A stretch of DNA of 64,000 bases from assembly GCA_003255065.1 (NCBI GenBank), contig QAOA01004158.1, positions 158,355-222,354 of the forward strand, in the 5' to 3' direction. The first letter of the stretch is position 1, and every line of letters starts with the position of its first letter. This DNA is from Cercis canadensis. Lineage: Eukaryota > Streptophyta > Magnoliopsida > Fabales > Fabaceae. Both the position numbers and the translations under genes were made by a program. Under the pieces are notes generated by a model, which made no database searches, had not been told where the DNA came from, and was given only the letters and a program-made list of their open reading frames with translations. Shown piece after piece: positions 24,500-41,379 of this stretch.

Positions 24500-24830
24500 A
24501 AAAAATAAATAAGAGTGACCTTTGCAGTTTTGAAAGTACAATTAGATAGTTTGAGAACGTGAAGAAGGCCCATATATATAAAATGTTTTTGTGAGAATTT
24601 ATTATCTAAGTAGTACATGAAAGAGTCGTAACTTGTTAATGCAGTAATTAATATTATAGATATCAAATTGTTGAGAGAAGATAGAGAGCAGTTAGCTATT
24701 AAGAAAGGACGTTTGTCATCCATCGTCGAGGTAGCATAGGATATATCCCGCAACAAACTAGGATAAATATAAAAAGATGTCTTAACTGCACTCAAGAATA
24801 TCAAAATCAGGTTTTTGAATCATTCTAAAG
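24500..24830 (+). pseudogene. Old, diverged relic of the last RLK kinase exon
   Basis: On the plus strand the piece still reads in parts like the RLK C terminus: INIIDIKLLREDREQLAIKK, then LSSIVEVA, and finally DVLTALKNIKIRFLN just before 24823. It has several stops and indels and is far more diverged from copies 1-4 than the other relics, so it probably dates from an earlier duplication. No AGPase exon precedes it. Confidence 0.7.
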
Positions 24831-26639
24831 CTCCTTTACTATTAGCTTCAGTTTACTTTTTAATTTCTAATCGAAGATCTTTATATCAGCCTTTATTCCA
24901 TTTGAAGTGTTAATTTGGCTAAATTGATCAAGGTATATGCATCTAATGGTCAGCACCGACAACAATGTAATAAGTTAAAGAAATAAAGTGCATGTTAATG
25001 TTATTCACATGCACGTACAGCCTTAACATTAATGCATGAACTGAATCATGCAATGTTTCATTTATGGTGAGAAGAAAAACATGCAATTAAAGCACCCAAT
25101 CTTTCTCTCTCTCTTTTGTATGTTACTCCTCTCTCTAAACGTGCAGTGCGCACCCAAACTGCAAAAGAGGCACACCTTACAACACTCCTCAAAGGAAAAC
25201 TTCTTCACTTATATATGTATTTTTAATAGGAGCGATCTCTAACTTATATATGTATTTTTAATAAGAGCGATCTCTTGCAGATCTGTGGCTCTTCAGATCT
25301 TCTTGTATCTTCTTCTCTTGTTCACGCCCAGAACCCGGACCTCTTCGTGTATCGTTTTTCAATTTATCTTCCCAACTTCGTCTTCTTCTTCATTCTATCT
25401 TTCATGTTTCCTATGTTCCCCATTATTATATCAGTAAGCAGCCAACATCATGGTTCCAGAAACATAGAGGAAGCAGAAGAAGGAATCGAGCTTCCGGTGG
25501 CAATGGAAGAGGTGCTGGTGGTGCAGCGACCACCGTTGAGACCCATCGAAGACTCAAAGTTGAAGAAATCCCATGGAGATGAAGTCTTCAAAGATATGGT
25601 CAACAGTAACAACTCCACTCTAAAACATTAATAAGGAAAAAATAAATAAAGTAGCAGCAAAAACATAATAGCTCAGCTCGCCGGAGATGGTGGTAATGGC
25701 GGTGACACTGGAATGTGGCACTGACGCCGGCGAAGCTCATCGGAGACGAGTGTGGTCATGGCAGAGGGACAGAGAGAGAGTTGGGGTATGGGGTTTGTGT
25801 TTGATAAGGGGTAAGGGTGGATAGTTTTGTCATTTTATATAAATTCATATGAGCTCCTGCATGTGGTCACAACTGGTATAAGCATGCAATATGAAGTAAA
25901 CTTCTTGTTAATGCATTTATGTGTTGTTTCCTTTATTCATGCTTTTGGGTTCTTCCTTTTAGGGATCAGCCACGGATTTATGGGGCACTGGTTCTACATT
26001 TCAAATTTTTTTACTAAATTACTTTGTGGCTTCAATCTGAAAGTTAAACTCTAGTGACGGGGCCTTTTTGAGCCCCATCACGCCAATGATGTGGTATGTC
26101 ATTTGTTTATTTTTTCTTATTGCGGGAACAATTTTTTGGATCCTAGAGCGTAGGAAAATATGATGATTTCAGGAAGTCACCTAGAGAACAAGTTGTAATT
26201 ATCCTATGGTAAGTTCATATATTACTATTTCTTATGTTAGCTTACTACTGTTTGAGTTGTTTGATAATCATTATCTAACTTAAATCATCTTCATTCATTT
26301 GAAAAAGATAAAAATATTCTTTTTTCTTCATTGGCAAGAAAGATCATGATATGTGAAAGACTAATTTTTTCAAACTAGGAGTGGCTGAAACTCTATTTGT
26401 GTATATAAATAGATCAATAGAAGTATAAAGAATCCATAGAAATGAATCTATTTTCAAATTTAAAAGGGCGTCTGACTATTCCATATAGTGATCCTATAAG
26501 AATGTTTAGAGCTTGCTCTCACTTAATTAAAATCTTACTTTGTGAACAAAATTTAGCACACACAAATAACATAGTTTTCAAATATGAGAAGCCAGAAATA
26601 TGTATGTGATTATTGTGAACAAGCTCTTACCATTGTTCA
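24831..26639. other. Unique intergenic region, no gene assigned
   Basis: This stretch is not repeated elsewhere in the window. A 118-codon frame at 25275-25631 (start MQICGSSDLL, later EEAEEGIELPVAMEEVLVVQ) lies in a more GC-rich patch (25270-25800). I do not recognise it, and no splice context or homology supports it. The rest is AT-rich without signals I can name. Confidence 0.4.
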
Positions 26640-26676
26640 CTTCATATTCTAGAGGTGTATAGATCTGCAGGTTTTC

Positions 26677-26839
26677 ATGTTACTTAATGAGAAAGAAGAG
26701 AGCCTTAGAACACCTTCTCTGGTTGATTTGTCAACTGCCATTCTAAAGCTCTCAGAGTGGGGAACTCCAGCGAATTCAAGACAAATATTGGTGAGGCAAA
26801 GTGCTTGCAGCACAGAAGGTGCAAAGCAAGAAATAAACC
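26677..26839 (+). other. Exon-like open segment cut by the assembly gap
   Basis: An open frame of 54 codons (begins MLLNEKEESLRTPSLVDLS, contains LKLSEWGTPANSRQILV) has non-repetitive, protein-like composition and runs into the 10-N gap at 26840. It could be a fragment of a real gene, but I do not recognise the family and no start or splice site decides it. Confidence 0.3.
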
Positions 26840-26849
26840 NNNNNNNNNN

Positions 26850-26928
<79 letters not shown>
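26840..26928. other. Assembly gap (10 N) followed by a poly(T) tract
   Basis: Ten Ns at 26840-26849 precede a nearly pure T tract to 26928. It is the only multi-N gap in the window. The T tract may be the tail of a minus-strand retroposon or an assembly artefact. The sequence to its right is block B. Confidence 0.8.
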
Positions 26929-26932
<4 letters not shown>

Positions 26933-29177
26933 CTTCTGAGATATTTTGTTTTACGCAATAAAAGCATGCATTGTAGTATTGGAGGAATGGATTTGTAAAA
27001 AGTGGAATAAAAATGGGAAATATATCGAAACACTACACATAATTATATATATTACACATTTTATATTCTTAATTTGTACCCTTTTCTATTGCAAACATAA
27101 TTTTAAGAGAAAGGTGATGCAGGGAAAAGAAAAACAAAACAAAAAATCTTTTGACACAAAGTGAAGCCAATAAACCCATCTGTATGAAGAAGTGAATTGT
27201 AATTAACATGTTCACTGAACAATGGATAAAAATTGTAATTACACATTTACTTTCAAGTTAGATCAGTAAAATTTACAGTGACCAATAGTGTATGAGACAG
27301 GCTCCAGTTTAGAAGCTAAAGTGAAGACTAAAGTGCAATTACGTAGAGATAGTTAATTAGCCATTATGTGAGGAACAACTTCCAAACTATCATCTCACTT
27401 GGACTAAGATTTGTCCAATAAACATTGATAATAGTGAACGATGATGCATCAAGCACAAAGATAATGTGATGTGTTTAGTTCACAGAAATATGCATAATGG
27501 GCTGCAATTTTCATCAAACAATCAATGGTGTTAAAGGAAGTTGAGGGTAAAAAATAATAAAATAACTTACTGGCAACCAATCAGAAACCGCTAAAGGAAT
27601 AGCCTTGGACGCCGCCCTCTGTATTTTCCACAAAATTGCAGTTTCGGAGAGGACAATTGCTACCCTTTCATTTCCCCACTCTGACTCCGCATCTGCACAA
27701 ATTAAAGCATATTATCATATGATATACTTTGCACCATGATATAATAGTGAACGATGATGCATCAAGCACAAAGATAATGTGATGTGTCTAGTTCACAGAA
27801 ATATGCATAATGGGCTGCAATTTTCATCAAACAATCAATGGTGTTAAAGGAAGTTGAGGGTAAAAAATAATAAAATAACTTACTGGCAACCAATCAGAAA
27901 CCGCTAAAAGTATCCCAAGTTTTTTTTTTTTTTTTTGTCAAAAGTATCATAATTGATTAAGTGAATTTATTTATTTTTTAATTCTTTTTCTTTGGTGAGA
28001 TTGGATATGAAACTTCCACTTAATTTTGGATGGAGAGGATGGATTTAAGAAGAATAAAAATATAATAAATTAAGTTAGCACTTCCGACGAAACCAAATAT
28101 ATATAATTTCATTGGATTCTATTTTCCAGAGAAATTGGTGCAGAATGGGATATAGATAGATTTGTGAAAACACGTGAGGCTCTTGGCTCCTCCATTATAA
28201 ACTAATCCAAAGTCAGTTTTCCCAACTTCCAAGCAAGTAATTATACATGATGGAGGTAAAAACGTGTGACACGAATTTGACTTCCATACTGCTTACTCAC
28301 ATCAAATTAATTTCCACAGTTATTAAAAATTTAAATTTTTATAAATTAGCCTTTAAAAAAGTTTATTATAAAATAATCTTTTAATCCAATCATCAAGATT
28401 TTTTAAAAATTGATTTCTATAATACACATAAATATTTATTACAAAATAGTTTTTCAATTAATAATATTTATACCAATTTATCAGAAATCTTGATGATTGA
28501 AGAATTATTATATAGAAAATATTTTTTTCGGGACTAATTTATTAGTGAGAATTAGTTAGATATGATTTAGTACAATCATACCTTATATTTTAAGATCTCT
28601 CACTTATTAGTAGAAATTAATGTATCTAAGTTATTAGTTTATATATGATATACTCTTTTCACGAGCACTAACTAAACTAAACATGTATTTGTTATGTAAT
28701 CTTTTAATTTCAAAGCTGAAAACAATTTTGTTATTATATAAAAAACACATAAGATTCGTATCTTCATATATTATATTGTTTATTTTTATTTATATCCTCT
28801 CACTTTTATTTTTATGGTCATTATAAAGCAAATTTTAGAAGTCTACAAAACGTAAAACATTTGTCAAGAATATGGGAACCACCTTTCTATGTTAATAGCT
28901 CTAGCAGTGCCCTTAATCCTATGCCCACATTATTCAGTCCTTATGATTTATTAATGTCATTGCGGCTCTCCTATTGAAAAGAGAATCTGATATTCTAACA
29001 TTATTTCAATACGAGATAATAAATCATAGTACATTATTTGCTGGCGATAATGCCCACTAATAAAGTGCCAATAGAACCACACACATTCTATTATTATTAT
29101 TGAAATTGGAAAACTGTGTAGGTGACTAGGTGTGAGAATTAGATATTGTTGTTAGAGATACTTGTTTTAGCTCCGCC
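26929..29177. repeat. Block B, copy 1: long upstream segment of RLK copy 2
   Basis: This is repeated at 45720-47757 before RLK copy 3 and at 52010-53640 before no gene. It is AT-rich with few open frames. It contains a minus-strand exon-like segment (27571-27694) and an internal 168-base duplication (27428-27596 and 27741-27907, one visible difference) found only in this copy. Confidence 0.7.
27571..27694 (-). other. Exon-like segment with splice signals, minus strand
   Basis: Read on the minus strand, a gtgcag acceptor precedes an open stretch of about 40 codons (AESEWGNERVAIVLSETAIL, then IPLAVSDWLP), ending in a consensus CAGTAAGT donor near 27570. Only its last few codons survive in the repeats at 27890, 46285 and 52785. 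It looks like an exon of a host gene captured into block B. I do not recognise the protein. Confidence 0.4.
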
Positions 29178-29280
29178 TATTTATACTCAAGTCAGTCTTG
29201 TGGCATGCTATCTCATAATTTCAGAAACCATTAGATTCCAACTTTTTGTTACTTGTCTATCTTTTCACTAAAAAGTCATC
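29178..29280 (+). promoter_or_regulatory. TATA box and leader of RLK copy 2
   Basis: TATTTATA at 29178-29185 lies 95 bases before the ATG at 29281. The leader matches copies 0, 1 and 3, but the sequence directly upstream of the TATA box is type B, not type A. Confidence 0.55.
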
Positions 29281-32200
29281 ATGAACTCCCAACTCAACGG
29301 AGTTCACTTCCTCTTTGTTCCAACTGAGTTGCTTGTGCTCTACTGTTTTATGGCCCGTACTAGTATTGCTGTGGTTGAAGTCCTCAACATTAACACCGAC
29401 CAGTCTTCTCTTCTTGCCTTCAACGACCATATCACTTATGACCCCAATAATTTCCTTGCCAAAAACTGGTCAGTTAAAACCCCTGTTTGCAATTGGTTTG
29501 GCATCACTTGTGCTTCTTCCCACCTTAGAGTTACTGCCCTCAATCTCTCTCACATGAGTCTTGTTGGAACCATTCCTCCTCATATGGGGAACCTGTCCTT
29601 CCTTTCTAAGCTAGATCTTTCCAACAATACCTTTCATGGTTCCCTTCCTAGTGAATTGACTCAGTTACGTAGAGTGAAACTCATTCACCTACGATTCAAC
29701 AACTTCAATGGGGATATCCCATCATGGTTTGTGTTCTTACCGAAACTTGAACAGTTGTGGTTAGGCTATAACAGTTTCACGGGTAAGATCACACCCTCCT
29801 TATTCAACCTAACTTCACTGCAAACACTTGATCTTACTAGTAACAAACTTTGGGGTTTTCTACCCTCCAACTTCTTCAATGCCCCTGCATTACAACGGGT
29901 GAGTGTTTATGATAACCAAATCTCAGGCTCTATCCCAAGCTCTATTTCCCACATATCATCGCTTCAAGTTATCGATCTCGGCAACAACAACCTTTCTGGT
30001 GAAGTCCTAGAAAATATCTTCTATTACCTTCCTAAATTGGAGAAGTTTAGCCTAAACAGGAACCAGTTCGTTGGAGAAATTCCACTTAGCCTGTTTAATT
30101 GTAAGCAGCTGCAATATTTGTGGTTAGGTCAGAATAGTTTCAAGGGAAATATACCAAGAGAGATCGGGAATTTGACAATGCTTAATTCATTAGTCCTTGG
30201 CTACAACAATTTGCAAGGTATGATTCATTCCTTTAGTTTACAAATAACCTTGTTAACTCTGATATTTGAAATACAAGAATACATACTACCTTGGTATAGA
30301 ACAATGGCGGATCCAGAAATTTTAATTAGTAGGGGCAAGAAATAGACTATAAATATTTTTACCAAAAGAAAATACTGTAAATCTGTATAAGTGATAAAAC
30401 AACGATATGAAATACAATACACAAGATATAACATGGTTCGGTTTCAATGTGAAACCTACATCTATGGGTGAGAAATGAAAATTAATTTACTAGACAAAAA
30501 ATAGGAGATTAAAAAAGTAATTCTCATTCTCACCAAATCTCCAATTACACCAAATGTCTCTCATACAAAATACATAATTTCGTGGCCAAAAAAACACAAA
30601 ATACGTCAACTTTTACAAATTAAAATTGCTCTCTATGTGTTTTCATATTTTGAAAATGTTTTATGATTTTTTCTTTTTCAATACTATTAAAATTATCTCT
30701 CTCTACATGCTGACTATTAAATGTTATGGACCTATGGTAAAATCGTAGAAGAGGAAAGGAAAAGCTAACTTAATTCTTTCTCTCTCTCTTCTGATAACTT
30801 TTTATTTTCTCCTATCTTCACTATCACTCCTCACCTCAAGTCTCAAGTGACTTTTGAATTACATCTTAAAAGAATTCGTGGAGTACAACTGGCTGAATGA
30901 GTGGCGCCATGTTGGGATTTGGGCCATGTGGGGGAACTTCTAAATTTCCATGGGGGCAAAAAAATTTATTACATATAAAGATTAATTGTTCTTTTTTTTT
31001 TTTTTTTTTTTTCCTTGTTGGGGCAATTGCCCCACACTCTAGAACGTGGATCCACCTCTAGTATAGAATCAAAAATTCATTCTTTTAAGTAAAATTTATA
31101 CATTTGAAATGAGAAAAATCTTTTGAAAGAAACATGAAATGTCTAAATTTTTGGATATCTTGGATTTATTATTGATGTGCACAATGCCTTTAAATATTGA
31201 AATGTGATAGAATTGTTTCTATTATATATGACAGGTATAATACCAAACGAGATTGGGAATCTATATAATCTAGAGCTTTTGGATCTTGAAGTTGACAACC
31301 TAAGTGGCCAAATTCCATCAGAAATTTTTAATATTTCTACTATAATAACAATTTCCCTAACCTATAATCAACTCTCAGGTAGTCTACCATTAACCTTAGG
31401 CTTCATGACTCCAAATCTTAAGACGTTATTATTAGGTAATAATTATCTCCGTGGAAAAATCCCAAGCTCTATTTCCAATGCTTCTTTGCTCACTGAACTA
31501 GACTTGCTAGAAAATTCATTTTTTGGCTACATTCCAGACATATTTGATAATTTAAGGAAGCTCGAATGGCTTGACCTTGCATCGAATAATTTGACTTCTG
31601 ACCCTTCCAATCCAGAGTTGAATATCATAAATTCTTTAAGTAGTAGTAACTATCTAAGACTAGTATCCTTCTCAAAAAATCCTTTGAACTCCATCCTTCC
31701 AATGTCCATTGGCAATCTCTCCACTTCTCTAGAGCACTTGAGATGTGAGATTTGTGTAATGAGGGGTAGCATTCCACCAAATATTGGCAACTTAAGTGGC
31801 TTAATATCACTTGACCTTGGTCAAAATCAACTGACTGGAACCATTCCAACTGAAATAGGGAAGTTACAAGAGTTACAAGCTCTCTTTCTTGGTGGGAACC
31901 TGTTAGAAGGACTTCTTCCACGTGCAATATGTCAACTCAAGAGCTTGTGGTCATCAGACTTGGGTATTAACAGTTTTTCCGGACGAATACCTACTTGCTT
32001 GAGTAACCTTACATTATTGAGGGAGTTTTATCTTAATGGTAATAAGTTGAACTCGACAATACCTTCTGATTTGCTGAGCCTCACATATTTATTACATTTA
32101 AACTTGTCATCAAATGAGCTAATAGGACCTCTCCCACTAGGTATTGGAAATTTAAGAGTTTTGACAAAGCTTTATTTATCAGATAATCATTTATCAGGTA

Positions 32201-34261
32201 ACATTCCAAGCACCATGGGAGGACTTCAAGATTTAAGTCATCTTGACTTGCAACGAAATAAATTGGAAGGATCTATTCCTGAATCTTTTGGCAGTTTGGT
32301 GAGTTTGGAAGAACTTTATTTATCAGAAAACAATTTATCTGGTGTTATACCCAAGTCTTTAGAGGGACTCGTGCATATGAAGTTTTTCAATGTCTCTTTC
32401 AATAAATTAGAAGGAGAGATTCCAAGTGGTGGCCCTTTTAGAAACTTGTCTTCTCAATCATTCATGGGGAATGAAGGACTTTGTGGTGCTCCACACTTGC
32501 AAGTCCCAAAATGCAAAACTACTGCATCTAGCAAATCCCCAAAAACTACTGCAATTGTGCTGAAAATTGTTTTGCCCGCTGGGTTTGCCACATTAATGTT
32601 TATATTGACTTTCTTATATGTGCTAAAATGCAAAAATCATAGGGAGTCGTCCAACCCAGAGCAAGATTCAACAATGACAACATGGAGAAGAATTTCATAT
32701 CATGAACTTCGGCAAGCTACAAATCAGTTTAGTGATGTCAATTTACTTGGTATAGGGAGCTTTGGAAAAGTGTATAAAGGAGTACTCAACGATGGGATGA
32801 ATGTTGCAGTAAAAGTTTTCAATTTGGAGCTTGAAGGAGGATTTAGAAGCTTTGATTCTGAATGTGAAGTGCTAAGAAATGTCTGCCATCGAAATCTTAT
32901 AAAAGTCGTTAGCAGTTGCAATAATGATATTGACTTCAAGGCATTGGTTGTGAGTTACATGCCTAATGGGAGTTTAGAGAGGTGGTTATACTCCGACAAT
33001 CATGGGTTGAGTATAATGCAAAGGTTGAACATAATGATTGATGTTGCAGCAGCATTGGATTATCTACATCATGGTTGGTCTATGCCAATTGTACATTGTG
33101 ATTTAAAACCCAATAACGTATTGCTAGATCAAGATATGATTGCACATGTGACTGATTTTGGCATTGCAAAACTCTTGGGTGGAGATTCCTTGACACACAC
33201 TATGACACTAGCCACAATGGGTTATATGGCTCCAGGTGATGTTTCTAAATCATTTTCAACTAACTTTTTCGTTTCTTGCAAATATATCATGTTGTATAAA
33301 TATTTCTAATATGTCGAAACATTTTCTAAGTTCATATCATAATATCAAATATCTTAAGAATTTTTTTCCCTTTACATGCAGAGTATGGATTGGAAGGAAT
33401 TGTTTCTAGGCAAGGTGATGTATATAGCTATGGTATTTTGCTTATGGAAACCTTCACTAGAAAGAAGCCCACAGATGAAATGTTCCATGGAGAATTTAGC
33501 ATCAAGCACTGGGTGAAAGATTCATACCCTGATGCAATAATTGATTTTATTGGTANTGCAGCAGCATTGGATTATCTACATCATGGTTGGTCTATACCAA
33601 TTGTACATTGTGATTTAAAACCCAATAACGTATTGCTAGATCAAGATATGATTGCACATGTGACTGATTTTGGCATTACAAAACTCTTGGGTGGAGATTC
33701 CTTGACACACACTATGACACTAGCCACAATGGGTTATATGGCTCCAGGTGATGTTTCTAAATCATTTTCAACTAACTTTTTCGTTTCTTGCAAATATATC
33801 ATGTTGTATAAATATTTCTAATATGTCGAAACATTTTCTAAGTTCATATCATAATATCAAATATCTTAAGAATTTTTTTTCCTTTACATGCAGAGTATGG
33901 ATTGGAAGGAATTGTTTCTAGGCAAGGTGATGTATATAGCTATGGTATTTTGCTTATGGAAACCTTCACTAGAAAGAAGCCCACAGATGAAATGTTCCAT
34001 GGAGAATTTAGCATCAAGCACTGGGTGAAAGATTCATACGCTGATGCAATAATTGATTTTATTGGTACCCAACTGTTAACAGAGGACAGAGGACAATTAG
34101 CTGTTAAGAAGGATTGCTTATTATCAATCATGGGGTTAGCATTGGATTGTTCAACAGATTCTCCGAATGAAAGGAGAAATATGACAGATGTCTTAGCTGC
34201 ACTCAAGAAGATCAAAATCAAGTTATTGAATGAATCTGGAAATCCCAGAGCATCTGTTTGA
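29281..34261 (+). CDS. LRR receptor-like kinase, subfamily XII, copy 2 (likely intact, 3 exons)
   Basis: Exons 29281-30217, 31235-33235 and 33894-34261 give 1101 aa with exon lengths identical to copy 1, so domains fall at the same residues: signal peptide, LRR cap, about 26 LRRs, membrane helix about 751-779, GIGSFG at 818, VAVK lysine 839, HCDLKPNN (Asp 935, non-RD) and DFG at 953. Intron 1 is 1017 bases because a hAT-like element sits in it. An extra partial copy of the 3' end (33382-33555, then an N at 33556, then a repeat of the end of exon 2) would break the gene if real. The two halves differ at only a few sites over about 509 bases, so an unmerged contig overlap is more likely. Many LRR surface residues differ from copy 1 while the kinase is nearly the same. 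Confidence 0.87.
30302..31060. mobile_element. Non-autonomous hAT-like DNA transposon in RLK copy 2 intron 1
   Basis: A 759-base insertion has a perfect 8-bp target duplication gtatagaa (30294-30301 and 31061-31068). Its ends are imperfect inverted repeats (left caatggcggatccag, right end inverted ctagaggtggatccac). Copies 3 and 4 carry the uninterrupted site (for example ggtatagaatc at 56289-56299). The 8-bp duplication and CA-type end fit hAT. There is no transposase frame inside. It is intronic, so splicing should remove it. Confidence 0.82.
33047..34066 (+). repeat. Direct duplication of about 509 bp around a single N
   Basis: 33047-33555 and 33557-34066 are near-identical copies covering the end of exon 2, intron 2 and the start of exon 3, separated only by the N at 33556. 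About four differences are visible. This is best read as two overlapping contigs or haplotypes placed end to end. Confidence 0.8.
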
Positions 34262-35239
34262 GTTTGTTTACAAGTTTTTTAAGGTAAGTATTTTTCTTTC
34301 CATGCTTGAAAATTTTATGAGTAACTAATAAAGTCTTTTAAGTCACAAGGCGCTTATTTTTATTAGTCATATGAAGTAGCCGTATTTTTAAACTGCCATA
34401 ATAATAAAATTATATCGTCTCTATATAATTTCAGCTAAACTAATGTAGGAAAGAGTGATAGGTTGACATTCAAACATGTTTGTTGGCTAAAGACACACAT
34501 GCCTTGTGCAAGCAATAAACCAGCTTATTAATTAGCCTAATGGGTTTGATTTTACTTGATCCAGAGGAGATTGGATCAATCTTCAAACTGATCCTTGGAG
34601 CTGAATTAAACGCTGTTATGAAGAATCTCAAGCTGTCATTAGTGTGTGTCCGTGTGTGTTGTGATTTTCATTCGAACATTCAAGTCAAGTAGGTAAACTA
34701 TTACATGGTTTGAGTGTATGACTTTAAGATATTACACAAAATAATATGATATACAAATTGATATGCCACAAACCTTGTATTTGACTTCAAATAATTAAAT
34801 GAATAACAGTTTAATAATCCTATCAAAATCATGAAACTGCCANGATCACATTATATGATGATTAATCTCAATAAACAATCAAATACTTAAGTAAAGGATA
34901 TCTAAAAAGTGGATATAAAAGCCACTCAACACACATAAACTACAAAACCCCGTAGCATATTCTCCAATTCATGATACCAAAGAATATTTGAGGACTAAAT
35001 AGTAATTTCATTTGGTGCTTTCTATGAGCACCATTTTAAAACACAAACCAAATTGGTGGATGGAATTGAATTTGGATAACGTGGCCCAATCCTCCAATAG
35101 CCTGCTGCACATGTAAGCACATCTCCAATCTCAACACACAGGCTGTTGCTCTCAGCTTCTTCATATGTAGGGCATTATAGTACACACACTAATTAAGTTC
35201 TTCATTGACTACTGAAATTCCTATTTTCTTCCCCTGAGC
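34262..35239 (+). other. RLK to AGPase spacer, unit II
   Basis: Same spacer as 10884-11875, with an N at 34843 where a stretch near 11460-11560 is replaced. The sequence just before 35240 matches the AGPase upstream region but has lost the ATG and the first part of the transit region. Confidence 0.5.
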
Positions 35240-39289
<4,050 letters not shown>

Positions 39290-40076
39290 AATAGTTTCAA
39301 GGGAAATAGACCCAGAAAGATCGAGAACTTGACAATGCTTAAGGAGTTGAACTTTGGTTTCAACAGTTTGTAAGGTATGATTCATCTCATTTAACCTTTG
39401 TTAACAATATGTGACATACCTTGTTGACAATATTTTCAAGGTATGTTTGATATGAGAAAATTCATTTGAAATATATCTTATGTAAATGTGATCAAATTGT
39501 TATTGGATATGTGAAAAATATTTTTGAAAAAAAAAAGAAAAAGAAAGGATATGATGTACAATATTAGCTTTCAAAATTTGCAACTATAATTCAATTATTC
39601 CTATTATGGTAAGTAGAATACCAAATGAGATTGGGCATCAACATAGACTAGAAAAACAATTTATGCTTTTATTTTTATTTTGTATTGTCTATCCTTGAAG
39701 ATTTTTTCTCCCCTTATGTGCAGAGTATGGATTAGAAGGAATTATTTGTAGGCAAGGTGATGTGTATGGCTATGGTATTTTGCTTATGGAAACCTTCACA
39801 AGGAAAAAGCCCACAGATAAAATGTTTCATGAAGAATTTAGTATTAAGTGTATCCTGATGCAGTAATTGATATTGTTGATGCTCAATTATTGACAAATGA
39901 CAGAGGACAATTTTCTATTATAAATGACTGCTTATCATCCATCATGGGGTTAGCATTGGTTTGTTTAGCAGATTCTCCTAATGAGAGAAGAAATATGAAA
40001 AGAAATCTTTGTTGCACCCAGAAATATCAAAATCAAGTTTTTGAATGAAGCTAGAAATCCTGAAGCATTGGATTGA

Positions 40077-41379
40077 GTTTCTTTTATCCTAAGTATTTTT
40101 CTTTCCATGATTAAAAGTTTTCTAAATTACCAGGAACTTGTTTTTAATTGTCATGTGCATTAGCTGCATGGTTAAACTGTCATAATATTATTCCTTCACT
40201 ACTAACTTACAAATATTCCATCTATGGTAGAATATTCATATTCCAATAAAACTAATCTATCCAAAGAAATTCAATTTTATAGGCCAAAAAGAAAATTTAA
40301 ATTTTGACACAGTGACAGTATATGCCTTAATCATGAAGGGCCTTTATGCTACCATCACACAATCTAATTTCACACTACCAACACCAACAACATCGAACTC
40401 ATTATCATAGCCAATTAAATAATTCCAACACCACAAGCATTATAAGAGTGATAACATTTCATATTTGCTTTACCACTGAAATATCGAAATGATTTCACTA
40501 TTACTTTATCATACAAGTTTCAAATTTGATCCTATTAAAACGAATAGAATGGAATTATATGAGGAACGAAAAAGGAAAAACAAATATTATTTATATATAT
40601 AATTTCTTATAATTGTTTAAAAATACAAATACATTTTGTGTAACCTCTATTTAATTGAGAAAGAAAAAAAATAAAAGTAAAACATACAAAACAGTATTAA
40701 AATGAACTTAATTCTTCGATTAATATCATTCTGAAAGAAAGTATTAGAATTTTCACAATATTATTTCAAACAAGAATTTTAGAACTACTTCAAAAACTGC
40801 TCCTTCATACTTTACTTAAGCTTTTGTACCATATATGATACGACAAATTAATTGTGCATATATTGAAAATGAGAAAGGCAAAATAGTGAAGGACATAAAA
40901 AACATGTTTGATGATGGAAACAGTTTTATTCTTAATGAGCCAATCTTCTGACTATCATGAAGACCCATGCCTCCTTAAGAATGGCATCTCCCATGACCAT
41001 TACTCCCAATTCTAACGTTTCAACATTTTTTACCTGACCTTGGAAAACTAAAAGCAATTATGGTTTTCGCTCCATTTAATTGAAAATGGGTTTAACCCTC
41101 TTCAAAACAAAACAAAAAAAAAATTTAAGTTAAGACTTTGGTTTAAATGCATAATTCATAAACCTTGAGAACAACATTAATGTCACTCTACTACAGTCAT
41201 ATTTTCTCTAGAACAAAGGTTAAGAAGGAAGATGAGTTAGATGACCAAGTACCGTCACTTATTTACATAAAAGGCCTTGTGTTATTTTCAAATAAAAGGA
41301 GAGGTATGTGCCATTTAAAATATAGGATGAGAGATTATTTTCGTAGTATTGAAATGTAAAATAAAAAAATGTGTGTTTT
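40077..41379. other. Intergenic flank after relic 3
   Basis: 40077-40990 matches 22370-23330, and 41040-41380 matches 61040-61310. It is AT-rich. A small frame at 41165-41359 is not conserved at 61090-61290, where the matching sequence has indels. No gene is seen. Confidence 0.5.

Noticed and set aside
25275-25631. 118-codon frame in a GC-richer patch
   Set aside because: No recognisable family, splice context or repeat support; kept only as a note within the intergenic entry.
26850-26939. Poly-Phe or poly-Lys frames
   Set aside because: They come from a T tract next to an assembly gap.
33382-33821. A real tandem duplication of the RLK 3' end in copy 2
   Set aside because: The two parts abut at a single N and are about 99 percent alike, like other N sites here. 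An unmerged contig overlap is the simpler reading, though not proven.
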